From: Candidatus Poribacteria bacterium
GTDB taxonomy: Bacteria > Poribacteria > WGA-4E > WGA-3G
Assembly: GCA_028821605.1 (NCBI GenBank)
Contig: JAPPFM010000027.1
Coordinates: 18,281-82,280 of the forward strand
Length of the DNA stretch: 64,000 nt
Direction of reading: 5' to 3'
The translations under genes and the position numbers were made by a program. Below are positions 1 through 8,766 of this stretch, one piece after another. The notes under the pieces are model-generated. The model ran no database searches and was not told the origin of the DNA. It saw only the letters and a program-made list of their open reading frames with translations. Position 1 is the stretch's first letter. Each line of letters begins with the position of its first letter.

Positions 1-58
1 AATCGAATTGCCCGTGTAAGATCTTGAAACCAACTGGTGGATTCACGGCGGTGTTGAA

Positions 59-102
59 TGGAAGTATGGAAGATTCGGGGGACTTCCTCTTCCATCCTTC
101 CA
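59..102. repeat. Inverted repeat downstream of the sialidase gene
   Basis: The left arm TGGAAGTATGGAAGA (59-73) pairs with the right arm TCTTCCATCCTTCCA (88-102) at 14 of 15 positions. It lies just past the sialidase stop on the minus strand, so it could act as a transcript-end hairpin, although no T-run follows. The right arm recurs identically at 43735-43749 with a similar left arm, so this is a dispersed element. The remaining window-edge bases 1-121 hold nothing else I can name. Confidence 0.6.
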
Positions 103-121
103 ACGCAAAATTAAGATCGCA

Positions 122-1189
122 TCACGCCAAAATATCTTCCCCATCCGTCAACCACGCCAGATTGAACTTCGCAAACGACAGCGTCTCATACGCCCCATTC
201 TCACCGCGCTCATAAAGACAACATATATTCATATCTGAATCGACACAGAGATCGGAATACGCCGCGGGCCCCGCGTGCAAAACTTTCCCACTGCTCCAAC
301 TTTGACACTCATCATAACTGATACGGATTGTCATCCGTTCGCGACTCTCACTGGCGGGATTGGAGAACAAGATACGGTTCTTGTCGTGTTGATTCGCGTC
401 TGTATACCGCACCATACTCGCCTGGCAAATCGGTTCGATGAGGTCTTCCTCGTAACCAAATTCCGTGAATGTATCGCCACTATCGCTACTTCGCGCATAA
501 GCACGCCGTTTCGGGGCGACGTAGTTCCGACAGTTGAAATAGAGTCCACCGTCCACCGTTTCAACGACAACAGATTCATTCGTGCCTGGCTGTGCCTTAC
601 CAGCCATCCGCCATGTCTCACCGTGGTCATCGCTGACAATCAGGTGTGAGTAGCCGTATTGGGCATAGTCCCGATTATTTCCAAGCACATGGTCACACGG
701 GATTACGAATCTGCCGTTGGCGAGTTGAATCCCGTGGCAGGGACCGGTTGCGTACCACGTCCAGTCTTCGTCTTTCGTTGTGGCTGTAATTTCTCTCGGT
801 TCTGCCCACGTTTCCCCGTCGTTGGTGCTGCTGGTTACCCAAACGGTGCGCGGTGCTTCTCCAGCAACAATTTTCCCTTCCGCGCCATCGGCGAGGTTTT
901 TGCAGAAAACGAGCCAAATCGTGCCTGAATCCCGATCAACGACTGGTGCCGGATTGCCATCCGTGTCGGTTCCAGTAGAGACAGCGATTTGCATCGGCTG
1001 CCAACTTTCGCCGTTATCAAAACTCCGTTTCAGTACAATATCAATATCTCCTGAATCACCGCCACCGTGCCGCCTACCCTCACAAAACGCCAAGAGTGTT
1101 CCCGCGTTTGACCGAACAAGCGCGGGGATTCGGAATGTATGGTAGCCTTCCGTCCCCGCTGTGAAAAGTGGACGCTCCGTTTTGTACAT
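122..1189 (-). CDS. Sialidase (neuraminidase) family protein
   Basis: The 355-residue product looks like a six-bladed BNR/sialidase propeller, expected to hydrolyse terminal sialic acids or related sugars. An FRIP motif near residue 21 supplies the first arginine of the sialidase arginine triad. At least four Asp-box-like motifs follow (SFDNGESW, STNDGETW, SDDHGETW, and a weaker SSDSGDTF). The length fits a catalytic domain with no extra carbohydrate-binding module. I see no convincing signal peptide, so it may be cytoplasmic, unlike several neighbours. It is the last gene of a run of minus-strand degradative genes, separated by about 250 bases from the LamG gene upstream. Related non-sialidase BNR proteins exist, so the substrate is uncertain. 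Confidence 0.85.
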   Translation of the reverse strand: MYKTERPLFTAGTEGYHTFRIPALVRSNAGTLLAFCEGRRHGGGDSGDIDIVLKRSFDNGESWQPMQIAVSTGTDTDGNPAPVVDRDSGTIWLVFCKNLADGAEGKIVAGEAPRTVWVTSSTNDGETWAEPREITATTKDEDWTWYATGPCHGIQLANGRFVIPCDHVLGNNRDYAQYGYSHLIVSDDHGETWRMAGKAQPGTNESVVVETVDGGLYFNCRNYVAPKRRAYARSSDSGDTFTEFGYEEDLIEPICQASMVRYTDANQHDKNRILFSNPASESRERMTIRISYDECQSWSSGKVLHAGPAAYSDLCVDSDMNICCLYERGENGAYETLSFAKFNLAWLTDGEDILA

Positions 1190-1340
1190 ACTTACAAGCC
1201 TCCTTATATATAGTCTTCAGTAGTCAACAATCGGAAACCGTTGGCAGTTGACAATTAGCAGTTGGTGGTTGGAAGTCAACAGAGCCAAACGAGTAGCCTG
1301 CAACAACGGCGCAGGGTTTTTGCAATGTAATACAAGGAAT

Positions 1341-1368
1341 GGATTTAGTCTATTCCCAGACTAAATCC
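1341..1368 (-). terminator. Perfect 10-bp hairpin after the first LamG gene
   Basis: GGATTTAGTC (1341-1350) and GACTAAATCC (1359-1368) are perfect inverted arms around an 8-base loop. The hairpin lies downstream of the minus-strand LamG gene stop. No U-tract follows on the minus strand, so it may be a transcript-end stabiliser rather than a classical terminator. Confidence 0.4.
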
Positions 1369-1436
1369 GGTGTTTCTTCAGATATACGCAAAATTCTGTG
1401 AAAGTTCTAATCCTGCTGACCGAACCGCAAGGTAAA

Positions 1437-2156
1437 TTAAAAATTCTTGATGCGTGCCCACGTTGTGGTGAGTTTACCAATCGGTTGCACATCCGCTGGA
1501 TCATCCATCACAAATTCATCAGGTTCCTTCTGATGGTCAGAGAGCCGCAATCCATCAACGACACAGTTCGTTGGAAACCTTGGGTCCGGTGGAGAGGCGT
1601 TGTTAATCTCAAAAGTTTCCGCAAAGATGGTCGGTCCCTTTTTGAAACCAGCCTCACCTTCGAGTGTGCCATCTAAGTAGAGTTTCAAGCCATCGGGTCC
1701 CCATGTTCCTGCCATGTGGTGGGGCTCTCCCGTTTTCCAGTCGAGTTTAGCACTATTGGCGTTGTGCCATGACCCGGCACTTTTAATCCGCATCTGTGCG
1801 ATCCCACCGCTGTTAAACTGCAGAAATACGGCATCGGTGCCGCGTTTGTAAGTCATAAAGGTGAAAAGCTCACCCTTGATGTCGCTGGTATCCAACCCCA
1901 TCGTTACCCACAACTCAACGGTGCCTTCATCGAGGTTAACAAAGCGGTCTTCCACGGGGAAGTGGATAACATCACCAACCGCTTCGCTGACAAAACCGTT
2001 GCCAAATTTACCGGGCTTGAAGCTCCCGCCATCAACGGTGCCACCCTCTTTTTCAACTTCCGCTTTGCTCTCCAATGCAGAGAAGAAGGTTTCCTCTGCC
2101 ATAGCCACAGAGGTGCAAAGCAACGTAATCGCCAAAAGACACAATATAGTTTTCAT
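1437..2156 (-). CDS. Secreted LamG-domain (concanavalin-like) protein
   Basis: The 239-residue protein begins with a clear signal peptide (MKTILCLLAITLLCTSVAMA). One LamG/concanavalin A-like lectin domain follows at about residues 30-215: FGNGFVSEAV, VELWV, HHMAGTW and LKLYLDG are typical strand motifs. Such domains bind glycans or proteins; no catalytic domain is visible. The start is supported by AGGAGG seven bases upstream of ATG. The protein ends in GKLTTTWARIKNF, a tail shared with the LamG protein at 3298-4143 and the protein at 5016-5789, which suggests a common C-terminal signal. The spacing to the upstream phosphodiesterase gene contains a hairpin, so it is probably transcribed separately. 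Confidence 0.8.
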   Translation of the reverse strand: MKTILCLLAITLLCTSVAMAEETFFSALESKAEVEKEGGTVDGGSFKPGKFGNGFVSEAVGDVIHFPVEDRFVNLDEGTVELWVTMGLDTSDIKGELFTFMTYKRGTDAVFLQFNSGGIAQMRIKSAGSWHNANSAKLDWKTGEPHHMAGTWGPDGLKLYLDGTLEGEAGFKKGPTIFAETFEINNASPPDPRFPTNCVVDGLRLSDHQKEPDEFVMDDPADVQPIGKLTTTWARIKNF

Positions 2157-2280
2157 AAGACATCCTCCTATTCAGGTTGAGGATTTTGATTAAATAATGA
2201 TACGGGAATCAGCGTGTCCCTCTTAACTAACCGCGCCGAAGGCACGCATCAATTATAAAAATCATAACAGATTTGATGAA

Positions 2281-2310
2281 AACATTCAAAAAAGATTTTG
2301 AATGTTTTTT
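2281..2310. terminator. AT-rich bidirectional hairpin terminator
   Basis: AACATTCAAAA (2281-2291) and TTTTGAATGTT (2296-2306) form an 11-bp perfect stem with a four-base loop. T-runs follow on both strands. It sits just past the stop of the minus-strand phosphodiesterase gene, where a rho-independent terminator would be expected. The stem is A/T-rich and therefore weak. Confidence 0.6.
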
Positions 2311-2333
2311 GATGTTAAATCTTTTAGAACAGG

Positions 2334-3269
2334 TTATGGTCCCCCAAATGCTTCTAACACCGGCTTGGCGATCCAGCAGTCCGGTGCAGTCAACCCGAAG
2401 ATATGGGCAACCGTCGCTGCTGTGTCGTAGATGTTCACGAAAGAGGTCAGCTCTTTTGCGGGTGCAACCCCCGGTCCGGCGATAATCCACGGAATCTCGA
2501 TCTCCGCCGTCGTCGCCCCCCCGTGACCTTTTCCCACACCCCCATGATCAGAAGTAATGATAAGGATCGTTTGCGCCAGCATCCCTGACGCTTCGAGTCC
2601 CTGAATTGTCTCGCCGATGAGCCGATCCGCCTCTTCGACGGATTTGTAATACTCAGGTGTTCCATGACCGTACTTATGCCCAGCGTGATCTATGTGATCA
2701 AGATGGATGAGCGTAAAATCAGGCTGCTTTGCCTTGAAATAGGCGACAGCGCGTTCAGTGGTGTTGACCGGACCGTCCGTATCTTCGATGACATCCAGGG
2801 TTTCCCGTTCAAACAATTGTCCAATACCACCCCAATCGTGGAAGCAGGCAATCACCATTGACGGCTGCTGCTCACGCAGCACACCGAAGATCGTCGGGAA
2901 AATACCCCCGGATCCCACTGCCGTTGGCGCGAGCCCAAATTTATTGGGTCTCCAATCGTTGGACGTGATACCGTGCTGTTCGGGTCCGGCACCCATAAGC
3001 ATCGAAGCCCAATTGGGACTGCTGGAGGTTGGCATCACGCCGCGCGCTCGCAGCGTATAAGCACCACGCTGCATGAGGTCATCCATGTTGGGAGTTTTCG
3101 CGTTTTGGACACCGTCAGGACTCAATCCATCGCACCCGATGATCACTACATGTTCCACGCCCGGAACCCGCGAGACGATTGAGGGTGTGAAACCGAAAAA
3201 CAGCGTGCCAACCAGCAAAATGGCTCCAAACACCCTGAAAGCCCCGTGTTTCTTGAAAAAGATACGCAT
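2334..3269 (-). CDS. Type I phosphodiesterase / nucleotide pyrophosphatase-like (alkaline phosphatase superfamily)
   Basis: The 311-residue protein belongs to the alkaline-phosphatase superfamily, whose members cleave phosphodiesters or phosphoesters with two metal ions. Expected ligands are visible: the Asp of GCDGLSP near residue 45, a probable Ser/Thr nucleophile in PTSSSPNWASM near residue 80, LDHIDHAGHKYG near 195, ITSDHGG near 238 and GHGG shortly after. An N-terminal hydrophobic segment (about residues 10-28) looks like a signal peptide or membrane anchor, so it likely acts outside the cytoplasm. Its start lies 28 bases from the stop of the upstream LamG gene, consistent with co-transcription. 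The exact substrate cannot be read from sequence. Confidence 0.85.
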   Translation of the reverse strand: MRIFFKKHGAFRVFGAILLVGTLFFGFTPSIVSRVPGVEHVVIIGCDGLSPDGVQNAKTPNMDDLMQRGAYTLRARGVMPTSSSPNWASMLMGAGPEQHGITSNDWRPNKFGLAPTAVGSGGIFPTIFGVLREQQPSMVIACFHDWGGIGQLFERETLDVIEDTDGPVNTTERAVAYFKAKQPDFTLIHLDHIDHAGHKYGHGTPEYYKSVEEADRLIGETIQGLEASGMLAQTILIITSDHGGVGKGHGGATTAEIEIPWIIAGPGVAPAKELTSFVNIYDTAATVAHIFGLTAPDCWIAKPVLEAFGGP

Positions 3270-3297
3270 TATTTTTTCCCTCCGAAACGGATAGGGG

Positions 3298-4143
3298 TTA
3301 TCTATTCGCAGCAGCCTTAATTTGACCCCAGGTGAGACTCAGTTTTCCAGCTGCCTCCACTGCCAACCCTTCCGCTTCAAGATTGTTCGATACCTCTTTT
3401 TCGCTGAGTGCCCGATCATAGAGACGCACTTCGTCGATCATCCCCTTGTGCACGAAGTCCTCGTTGTCATCTTTATAAGCACCCATGGAAAAGAAAATAC
3501 GATCCGGATAGTTGATTACCCCCGATTGCACACTTGAAGTGCCCTCCAGTTTCCCATCTACGTAGATTTTCATCTCCTTACCATCGTATGTTCCGACCAC
3601 ATGGTGCCATTCATTCACATCATACGTGTTGGCGGAATTGAGGTAAGTTAAGAGACCATCGCCATCATCAGCCCCATCCGAAGAGAGTGCGAAGCTGAAC
3701 GCTTTCCATCGGGTGCCGATCAGCCACCCTTTTTCAAAAGCACCGTTGTCCTGAACGGCTACCATGTACCCACCCCATTCGATGAACTGCTCATCCCACA
3801 CCCATAATTCTACAGTCATTTCCTCTGTGGGGAGTTCAGCTTTTTTGATGTCATCAGTGATTTGGACACGGGCACCCGCGCCTCCTTCCAATCGCACTGC
3901 TTCTCCAAACTTACCCTCGACGATTTGAAGTTTCCCTATCATCTCGGCATCCTGATTGCCCCAGACATCCTTTACCGTATTGCCTTTCACGGTGTCTTTA
4001 TTGAAACTCCAGTAGCCAATTAGCCCATCTTCGATGACGACTGTCTGGGCAGCGACAGGAATCCCGATTCCTAATCCAGTAATTAAAACAGCGGCTAAGT
4101 TTAGAATCACCTTTTTCGTTGCGTTCATAACAGATGGAAACAT
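3298..4143 (-). CDS. Secreted LamG-domain protein with shared C-terminal tail
   Basis: I take the ATG at 4143 (MFPSVMNATKK), preceded by AAGGAGGG. The longer frame would overlap the GDPD gene. The 281-residue product has a signal peptide at about residues 8-32 and one LamG domain at about 40-255: VELWVWDEQF, WHHVVGTYDGKEMKIYVDG and IDEVRLYDRALSEKE are diagnostic strands. It probably binds carbohydrate or protein at the cell surface. The C-terminus GKLSLTWGQIKAAANR matches the tail of two neighbours. It lies 34 bases after the GDPD gene. Confidence 0.85.
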   Translation of the reverse strand: MFPSVMNATKKVILNLAAVLITGLGIGIPVAAQTVVIEDGLIGYWSFNKDTVKGNTVKDVWGNQDAEMIGKLQIVEGKFGEAVRLEGGAGARVQITDDIKKAELPTEEMTVELWVWDEQFIEWGGYMVAVQDNGAFEKGWLIGTRWKAFSFALSSDGADDGDGLLTYLNSANTYDVNEWHHVVGTYDGKEMKIYVDGKLEGTSSVQSGVINYPDRIFFSMGAYKDDNEDFVHKGMIDEVRLYDRALSEKEVSNNLEAEGLAVEAAGKLSLTWGQIKAAANR

Positions 4144-4177
4144 TTTTCCCTCCTTTGGTTGATGTTCTACTGCACTA

Positions 4178-5002
4178 TTATTCGTCGCCTGTGGATTTCT
4201 CAGTGAAACGCCAATGTAGACAGCACTCCAGCGGCCAATCGGTACAAATGCCATCTACTTTGTTGGCGCGGGCTTTGTCCCATGTGTCGGGTCGGTTTTC
4301 GGCGATGTGCAGGCTAATCCAGACGCGCTTACCGAGTTGACGGGCCTGCTCAACCGCTTTCGCATCCGGAACGAATACCACCCATAGGTCGTCAGCCAGT
4401 GGATCCTGCAGATCTGCGTCGAATTGCTCGGTATTGCGAATATGTTGCGTTGTCGTCCGCAGCTTTGGGTTGGCTTCTTTGAAGCGACGAGTCGAATCGA
4501 TGGATTGACCGAAGGCGAAGAGCTGGTCGAGCAGGTCGTATTTTTCGACGAGCTGCACGATGTTCTGCTCAATCCCTGGAGAGATGACTTTCATATTCAG
4601 TCCAATGGTCAATGGTGTTCGCTGACGCTCGCGTATGAGTTGGAACACTTCTTCCAATGTCGGCACCTTCTCGCCAGTGAAACGTTGATCGAACCAACTT
4701 CCAGCATCCAGTTTGCGGATTTCTGCCAACGTCATATCAATCACTTTGCCGGTACCGTTAGTCGTACGGTCCACAGTCCCATCGTGGATGACCACAAGGT
4801 GTTCATCGCGTGTCTGGTAGACATCCAACTCGAGCGACAGTCCTACCTCAATGGCCGCCGCAAAACCGGGCAAAGTGTTCTCAGGCGCGTGCCGTACCAA
4901 ACCGCGATGAGCGAGCAAGATTGGATCCGCGTCCGACTCGTTTGCCGCTGGCTCTGACAACGCACCAATCACACACAAAGGCATCTGCATGTTGAACGAC
5001 AT
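4178..5002 (-). CDS. Glycerophosphodiester phosphodiesterase family protein
   Basis: The 274-residue TIM-barrel enzyme is of the GDPD family, which hydrolyses glycerophosphodiesters to glycerol-3-phosphate and an alcohol. Catalytic motifs are present near the N-terminus: AHRG, PENT, ELDV and VIHDGTVDRTTNGTG give the general acid/base histidines and the metal-binding Glu/Asp residues. The short N-terminal stretch is not a clear signal peptide. AAGGAGAG precedes the ATG. It starts 13 bases after the stop of the 5016-5789 gene, so the two are almost certainly co-transcribed; that ribosome-binding site overlaps the upstream stop. Confidence 0.9.
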   Translation of the reverse strand: MSFNMQMPLCVIGALSEPAANESDADPILLAHRGLVRHAPENTLPGFAAAIEVGLSLELDVYQTRDEHLVVIHDGTVDRTTNGTGKVIDMTLAEIRKLDAGSWFDQRFTGEKVPTLEEVFQLIRERQRTPLTIGLNMKVISPGIEQNIVQLVEKYDLLDQLFAFGQSIDSTRRFKEANPKLRTTTQHIRNTEQFDADLQDPLADDLWVVFVPDAKAVEQARQLGKRVWISLHIAENRPDTWDKARANKVDGICTDWPLECCLHWRFTEKSTGDE

Positions 5003-5015
5003 AATTTCTCTCCTT

Positions 5016-5789
5016 TCACATTTTTAGTTTCGCCCACGTCGTTGTGACCTTACCACCCGCTTCGACAGCGGCAAATTCTTCAACATGGAACAGCAAATTC
5101 TCCATGAAAAGCTTTGCCATGTCTTTCGTGTTGTCATCGTTACCTGCGATATGGTATTTATCAGGTGCAATTGCCATCATTAAGAACTTACCTTGTCCAA
5201 ATTCTGCTTCCATAATGGCAGGTCGTCCCCCACTTTCCATCAACACGTCAAATCCCTTTTGGGAACCGATGACTTCCCAAACAGTAGGCCAGCCTTGATG
5301 TCCCCAGTCTTTAAATGTTTTCTCAGTTATACGGTTTGGTGCATTAAAAAGTGGATGGTCTGCTTCCAGTATTTTAACATCTGGTAAATCAGCGTCAGTC
5401 CGAACACAACTCAGTCCAGGCGGCAACCAATCCACATTCGCTTCGTTCTGATCAGCTTGGGTGGGTTCCCAAACGATACCACCATTTTCGACGAAATCCT
5501 GAATCGTTTTTGCATTCTTGTCGAGGTTTTGGTGAAGTTCAGCACTGTTGGTTACCATGCTACCGATTAAGAAAGTTCTATTTTCCGCTTTGAAAGGTAA
5601 CTTTCCACCTTCAATCGATTTTGTCAGATCATCGTACTCAACTTTGAATTCATCCAGTGTCTGACGCAACGCGTCAACCTTTGTCCACTGGTCAGCAAAA
5701 TCAACAAGCGCAATTTGAGCTGCTTTTACAGTCGTTACGCTCAAAACGAGGTTCAAAATACAGAACCATGCAAACAAACGGAGAAACAT
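5016..5789 (-). CDS. Secreted class I glutamine-amidotransferase-like protein, function unknown
   Basis: The 257-residue product starts with a signal peptide (about residues 1-23). It then shows a Rossmann-like pattern reminiscent of ThuA/GATase1-like domains: a strand IALVDFADQW, a central ENGGIVWEPTQ and a late GKFLMMAIAPDKYH. I see no nucleophilic cysteine in the usual amidotransferase position, so it is probably not an amidotransferase; a binding or glycan-related role is possible. The protein ends in GKVTTTWAKLKM, matching the tail of two nearby LamG proteins. It is the first gene of a short operon with the GDPD gene. The fold assignment is inference. Confidence 0.55.
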   Translation of the reverse strand: MFLRLFAWFCILNLVLSVTTVKAAQIALVDFADQWTKVDALRQTLDEFKVEYDDLTKSIEGGKLPFKAENRTFLIGSMVTNSAELHQNLDKNAKTIQDFVENGGIVWEPTQADQNEANVDWLPPGLSCVRTDADLPDVKILEADHPLFNAPNRITEKTFKDWGHQGWPTVWEVIGSQKGFDVLMESGGRPAIMEAEFGQGKFLMMAIAPDKYHIAGNDDNTKDMAKLFMENLLFHVEEFAAVEAGGKVTTTWAKLKM

Positions 5790-5845
5790 AAGTTAACCTC
5801 CTTTAGTTAGGCAATACCCTCAAAAAAACAAAACATGTTCTTGAA

Positions 5846-6649
5846 TCACACACTATTTGGTTTTGTGCAGAGCGCATACACGTATGGTGAAGTCAACTGC
5901 TGGTTTGGCACACGAAACCCGACTAAGAGATTACCAACGACAATATCCGTTAGATTGACACACTTACAGAGCACTTCATGCCCCCACTTACCAATAACTG
6001 CCCGCCACGGCGAATAATCAACAACGCTCAACTTCAAGGGACCGCCTGTATATCCAAACTCTGTAACGTGAAATCCTGAGTCTCGTAACGCTGCATCGAG
6101 GTCAGTTGGCAGAATTACCTTGTGTGTCGCGAGGAGCTTCGGACTCGCGACGCGGGCGATCGGCGTATACATACCGCGCAAGTTCGGTGTTACCGTGAGC
6201 ATTGTTCCCCCCGGTTTGAGAAGGCTGGACATCTCCTCCAAGATCGTTTGCGGCGCGTCGAAATGTTCAATCAACCCCATTGAATAAACGAAATCAAACG
6301 CTGCGCGCTGTTTTTTAGCAAACGTGAACAAATCTTCACAGATGATTGTCCCTTTGGCACCCGCAAGGGCAAGGTTCCGTTGCGCAAGTTGGCACCCCAA
6401 CTCCGAAAAATCAACACCGTAACACTCGCTTTCATAGTTTTGGGCGAGATAGGGGAGCCACAGCGAATCAGCGCACCCCAACTCAATTAACGTCGGTTGT
6501 TTAAAACCTGAAAGTGCTCGGTTGAACAACTTAGCAAGTTGACGGTTCGCCACATAAGCCCATCGTAAGTGACGAATTTTGTGCTGTTGCCCATCCCAAA
6601 GCGTCGTCCAATAGGATTCATCTGTCAAGGGTTTAACGTGCGAATCCAT
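5846..6649 (-). CDS. SAM-dependent class I methyltransferase
   Basis: The chosen start (6649, MDSHVKPLTDES) has GAGGAAGG upstream and begins one base after the DUF2851 stop, giving 267 residues. The SAM-binding core is visible: LIELGCADSLWLPYLA (motif I), CYGVDFSELG (acidic residue after strand 2) and FDFVYSMGLIEHFD (motif IV/post region), then the strand LLKPGGTMLTVTPN. The closest resemblance is to Methyltransf_11/25-type enzymes. The substrate is unknown. Tight spacing with the DUF2851 gene and thiE indicates one transcript. Confidence 0.85.
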   Translation of the reverse strand: MDSHVKPLTDESYWTTLWDGQQHKIRHLRWAYVANRQLAKLFNRALSGFKQPTLIELGCADSLWLPYLAQNYESECYGVDFSELGCQLAQRNLALAGAKGTIICEDLFTFAKKQRAAFDFVYSMGLIEHFDAPQTILEEMSSLLKPGGTMLTVTPNLRGMYTPIARVASPKLLATHKVILPTDLDAALRDSGFHVTEFGYTGGPLKLSVVDYSPWRAVIGKWGHEVLCKCVNLTDIVVGNLLVGFRVPNQQLTSPYVYALCTKPNSV

Positions 6650-6650
6650 A

Positions 6651-8114
6651 CTAACCTTCCTCGGGGAGAACCGCATCGTGTTCCAAAATAGGGCAGAGGT
6701 CGCAGAGCCAATCCGCACAATAGTTTTTATGGAGACGGAGGATGCCTTGTTCAATTTTAGCGGTCGGTTTCAGGTGGCGCATCTGCTGCGCCTCTGTCGT
6801 AAAAATTTGTTCGTCAATCTTGCGGATAATCTTGTTCCCTGTTGACTTGGAACCAGTCCTGTAGAGTCGTAGAATTGCCGCCTGCAATTTCTGGCTCTCC
6901 GCTTCGACAGCCCAAACGTAGGCAGCTGGTAAAATTTTATTGATAATGATGTCCACGGCTCGATCCTTACCAATAAGAACTGCTTTACGGGCACCGCCTG
7001 TACCGAAATCGAAATGCGTTTCCCAGTAGCCGATGGGTTCGAGCATCAGCAGTGCGCGAAGTTTTTTTTCGATGGTTCGTAATAGTTTTGGTGTATCTAC
7101 ATCTGCCGCCTTTTCACAGGTTGGCAGAAAGTACATCATGAGGCTGCCTTGGCACGCGTGAATGAGTTGACTCATCGCAGCGATCCGTCGGGTAGGACGG
7201 TTAACAGGTCTTCCTGTAAAGCTCCAGCGTGCTTCTGTCATACGTGGAGGGAGTTCAGCACATTCTGAAGCGCGCCACAATTCTTCTAATGCGATAACAC
7301 TCGAATCGTTTGTTACTTCAGGCGGGAACGATTTCTCTCGTTGTGAGGGTAGGAGTCCGGCAACGCCGAAGAGGATCGCCTGAATTTCTAACGCTGACTT
7401 CTCATCAAGATCAGTGAAAGGCACATGCTGCGCCAACTCGCGAAATGCCTTGCTATTCCGTTCATACCCGAGTGCCTCCATGATACCTTCATAGAGGAGT
7501 TGCTCGAAATCGAGGCGCGTTCTTAACAGGCGTATTGATTCTGCCTTTTCCAAAAACCGTTCACGTCCCAAAGATTCAAAAACGCTTTTCAACACCTCCA
7601 TGTTCAGTTGTTTCCCCGTTATTCGACAACGTCCATCAGTTGTTTCTGGGGCTTGACTATCATCGTATAGATTCCCTGTATCTACAGCGACCCATTTCAG
7701 CAATTCGAGGGTCGGGACGCGTTTATTGTTCTGAAGCCGCGTCCGTAGATTGAAGTCATCATTAAAAAACACGGCGTGCAGAATAACGCGGTTGTATCTG
7801 GAATTGAGGTGATGTTTATGGGCGTACCACTCTGAAGATCGGACGTGAATTTCGACATCACCGACCTGAAGTTTCCCATCAATCTCAATCTCAGCGTGCA
7901 TAAAATCGGGACCTTCGTTATGGTTCCAGACACCCGGTTTTAGGACGCGAATGGGTCGTCGATCAATCGTTTCCATGTTGGTATTGAAAAAGCGTTGCTC
8001 CTGCCACAATTTCTGAACGAACGCCTCGTCAATTTTATCCAAGTCAGGCTTGTGGGTCTCGTCAATTTCTCTGAAAAGTTTAAGGACATCCTCAATTGTG
8101 GTTATATCGTCCAT
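6651..8114 (-). CDS. DUF2851 family protein
   Basis: The 487-residue protein matches my recollection of the uncharacterised DUF2851 family. The N-terminal block contains VLKPGVWNHNEGPDFMHAEI and GDVEIHVRSSEWYAHKHH, where the conserved GPDF, VEIH and W-x-x-H pattern lies. The C-terminus carries a cysteine cluster CADWLCDLCP near residue 475, possibly a metal site. I cannot assign a biochemical role. Some DUF2851 members are noted near competence or helicase genes in Bacteroidetes; here the neighbours are thiE (22 bases upstream) and a methyltransferase (one base downstream). Confidence 0.75.
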   Translation of the reverse strand: MDDITTIEDVLKLFREIDETHKPDLDKIDEAFVQKLWQEQRFFNTNMETIDRRPIRVLKPGVWNHNEGPDFMHAEIEIDGKLQVGDVEIHVRSSEWYAHKHHLNSRYNRVILHAVFFNDDFNLRTRLQNNKRVPTLELLKWVAVDTGNLYDDSQAPETTDGRCRITGKQLNMEVLKSVFESLGRERFLEKAESIRLLRTRLDFEQLLYEGIMEALGYERNSKAFRELAQHVPFTDLDEKSALEIQAILFGVAGLLPSQREKSFPPEVTNDSSVIALEELWRASECAELPPRMTEARWSFTGRPVNRPTRRIAAMSQLIHACQGSLMMYFLPTCEKAADVDTPKLLRTIEKKLRALLMLEPIGYWETHFDFGTGGARKAVLIGKDRAVDIIINKILPAAYVWAVEAESQKLQAAILRLYRTGSKSTGNKIIRKIDEQIFTTEAQQMRHLKPTAKIEQGILRLHKNYCADWLCDLCPILEHDAVLPEEG

Positions 8115-8136
8115 ATCGGTTTCCGTATGTTTCGGT

Positions 8137-8766
8137 TTACTTCGCCCCTTGGATTTCGTTGAGCAATGCCTGTGTTGCGATATCTGGTTCGGGGTGTGTG
8201 CAAACAGCAGAGATCACCGCGATGCCGTGTGCACCTGCCTGAATAACTTCGCCCGCGGTTTCCACGCGAATACCGCCGATAGCGATGACAGGACACGCTG
8301 CGATGTCGCACATTCGGCGAAGTCGTTCTAATCCCTTAGCCTCTTCTGCGTCCGGTTTTGAAGAGGTGCCATAGATGGGTCCGAATCCGATATAGTCAGC
8401 ACTTTCTGTAATTGCTTCAAGTATTTTTTCTTCGGTTCTGGCGGATGCGCCGATGATGGCTTCTGGAGATAGGATTCGTCTCCCAATAGAGACAGGCATG
8501 TCGTCTTGCCCAAAATGTGCGCCTGTTGCGCTGACAGCCAGCGCGATGTCGGCTCTATCGTTCACAATCAGTGGCACATTGTGCCGTGTGCATACGGTTT
8601 GCATCTGTTGTGCGATTGCTACCAATTCACGCGTCGTTCCGTGTTTCTGCCGGAATTGCACCGTATCCGCGCCGCCTTTGATTGCGAGTTCCGCCAGTTC
8701 CGCGTGTGTAAATTGAGATTGCAATGTTGTATCCGTGATGACGTGTAAAACGCCGATGTTTTTCAT
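8137..8766 (-). CDS. thiE: Thiamine-phosphate synthase
   Basis: The 209-residue TIM barrel matches ThiE, which joins HMP-pyrophosphate and the thiazole phosphate carboxylate to make thiamine phosphate. Visible family motifs are TVQFRQK (substrate lysine), VNDRADIALAV, GAHFGQDD, the pyrophosphate-binding DYIGFGPIYGTSSKPDA (around residue 130) and AIGGI. Full length for the family. No other thiamine gene lies in the window and I see no TPP riboswitch upstream. A TATAAT hexamer lies at 8794-8799 (minus strand) but without a good -35. Confidence 0.92.
   Translation of the reverse strand: MKNIGVLHVITDTTLQSQFTHAELAELAIKGGADTVQFRQKHGTTRELVAIAQQMQTVCTRHNVPLIVNDRADIALAVSATGAHFGQDDMPVSIGRRILSPEAIIGASARTEEKILEAITESADYIGFGPIYGTSSKPDAEEAKGLERLRRMCDIAACPVIAIGGIRVETAGEVIQAGAHGIAVISAVCTHPEPDIATQALLNEIQGAK

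Noticed and set aside
4424..4957. 177-codon plus-strand frame
   Set aside because: It is antisense to the GDPD gene, whose motifs are unmistakable on the minus strand.
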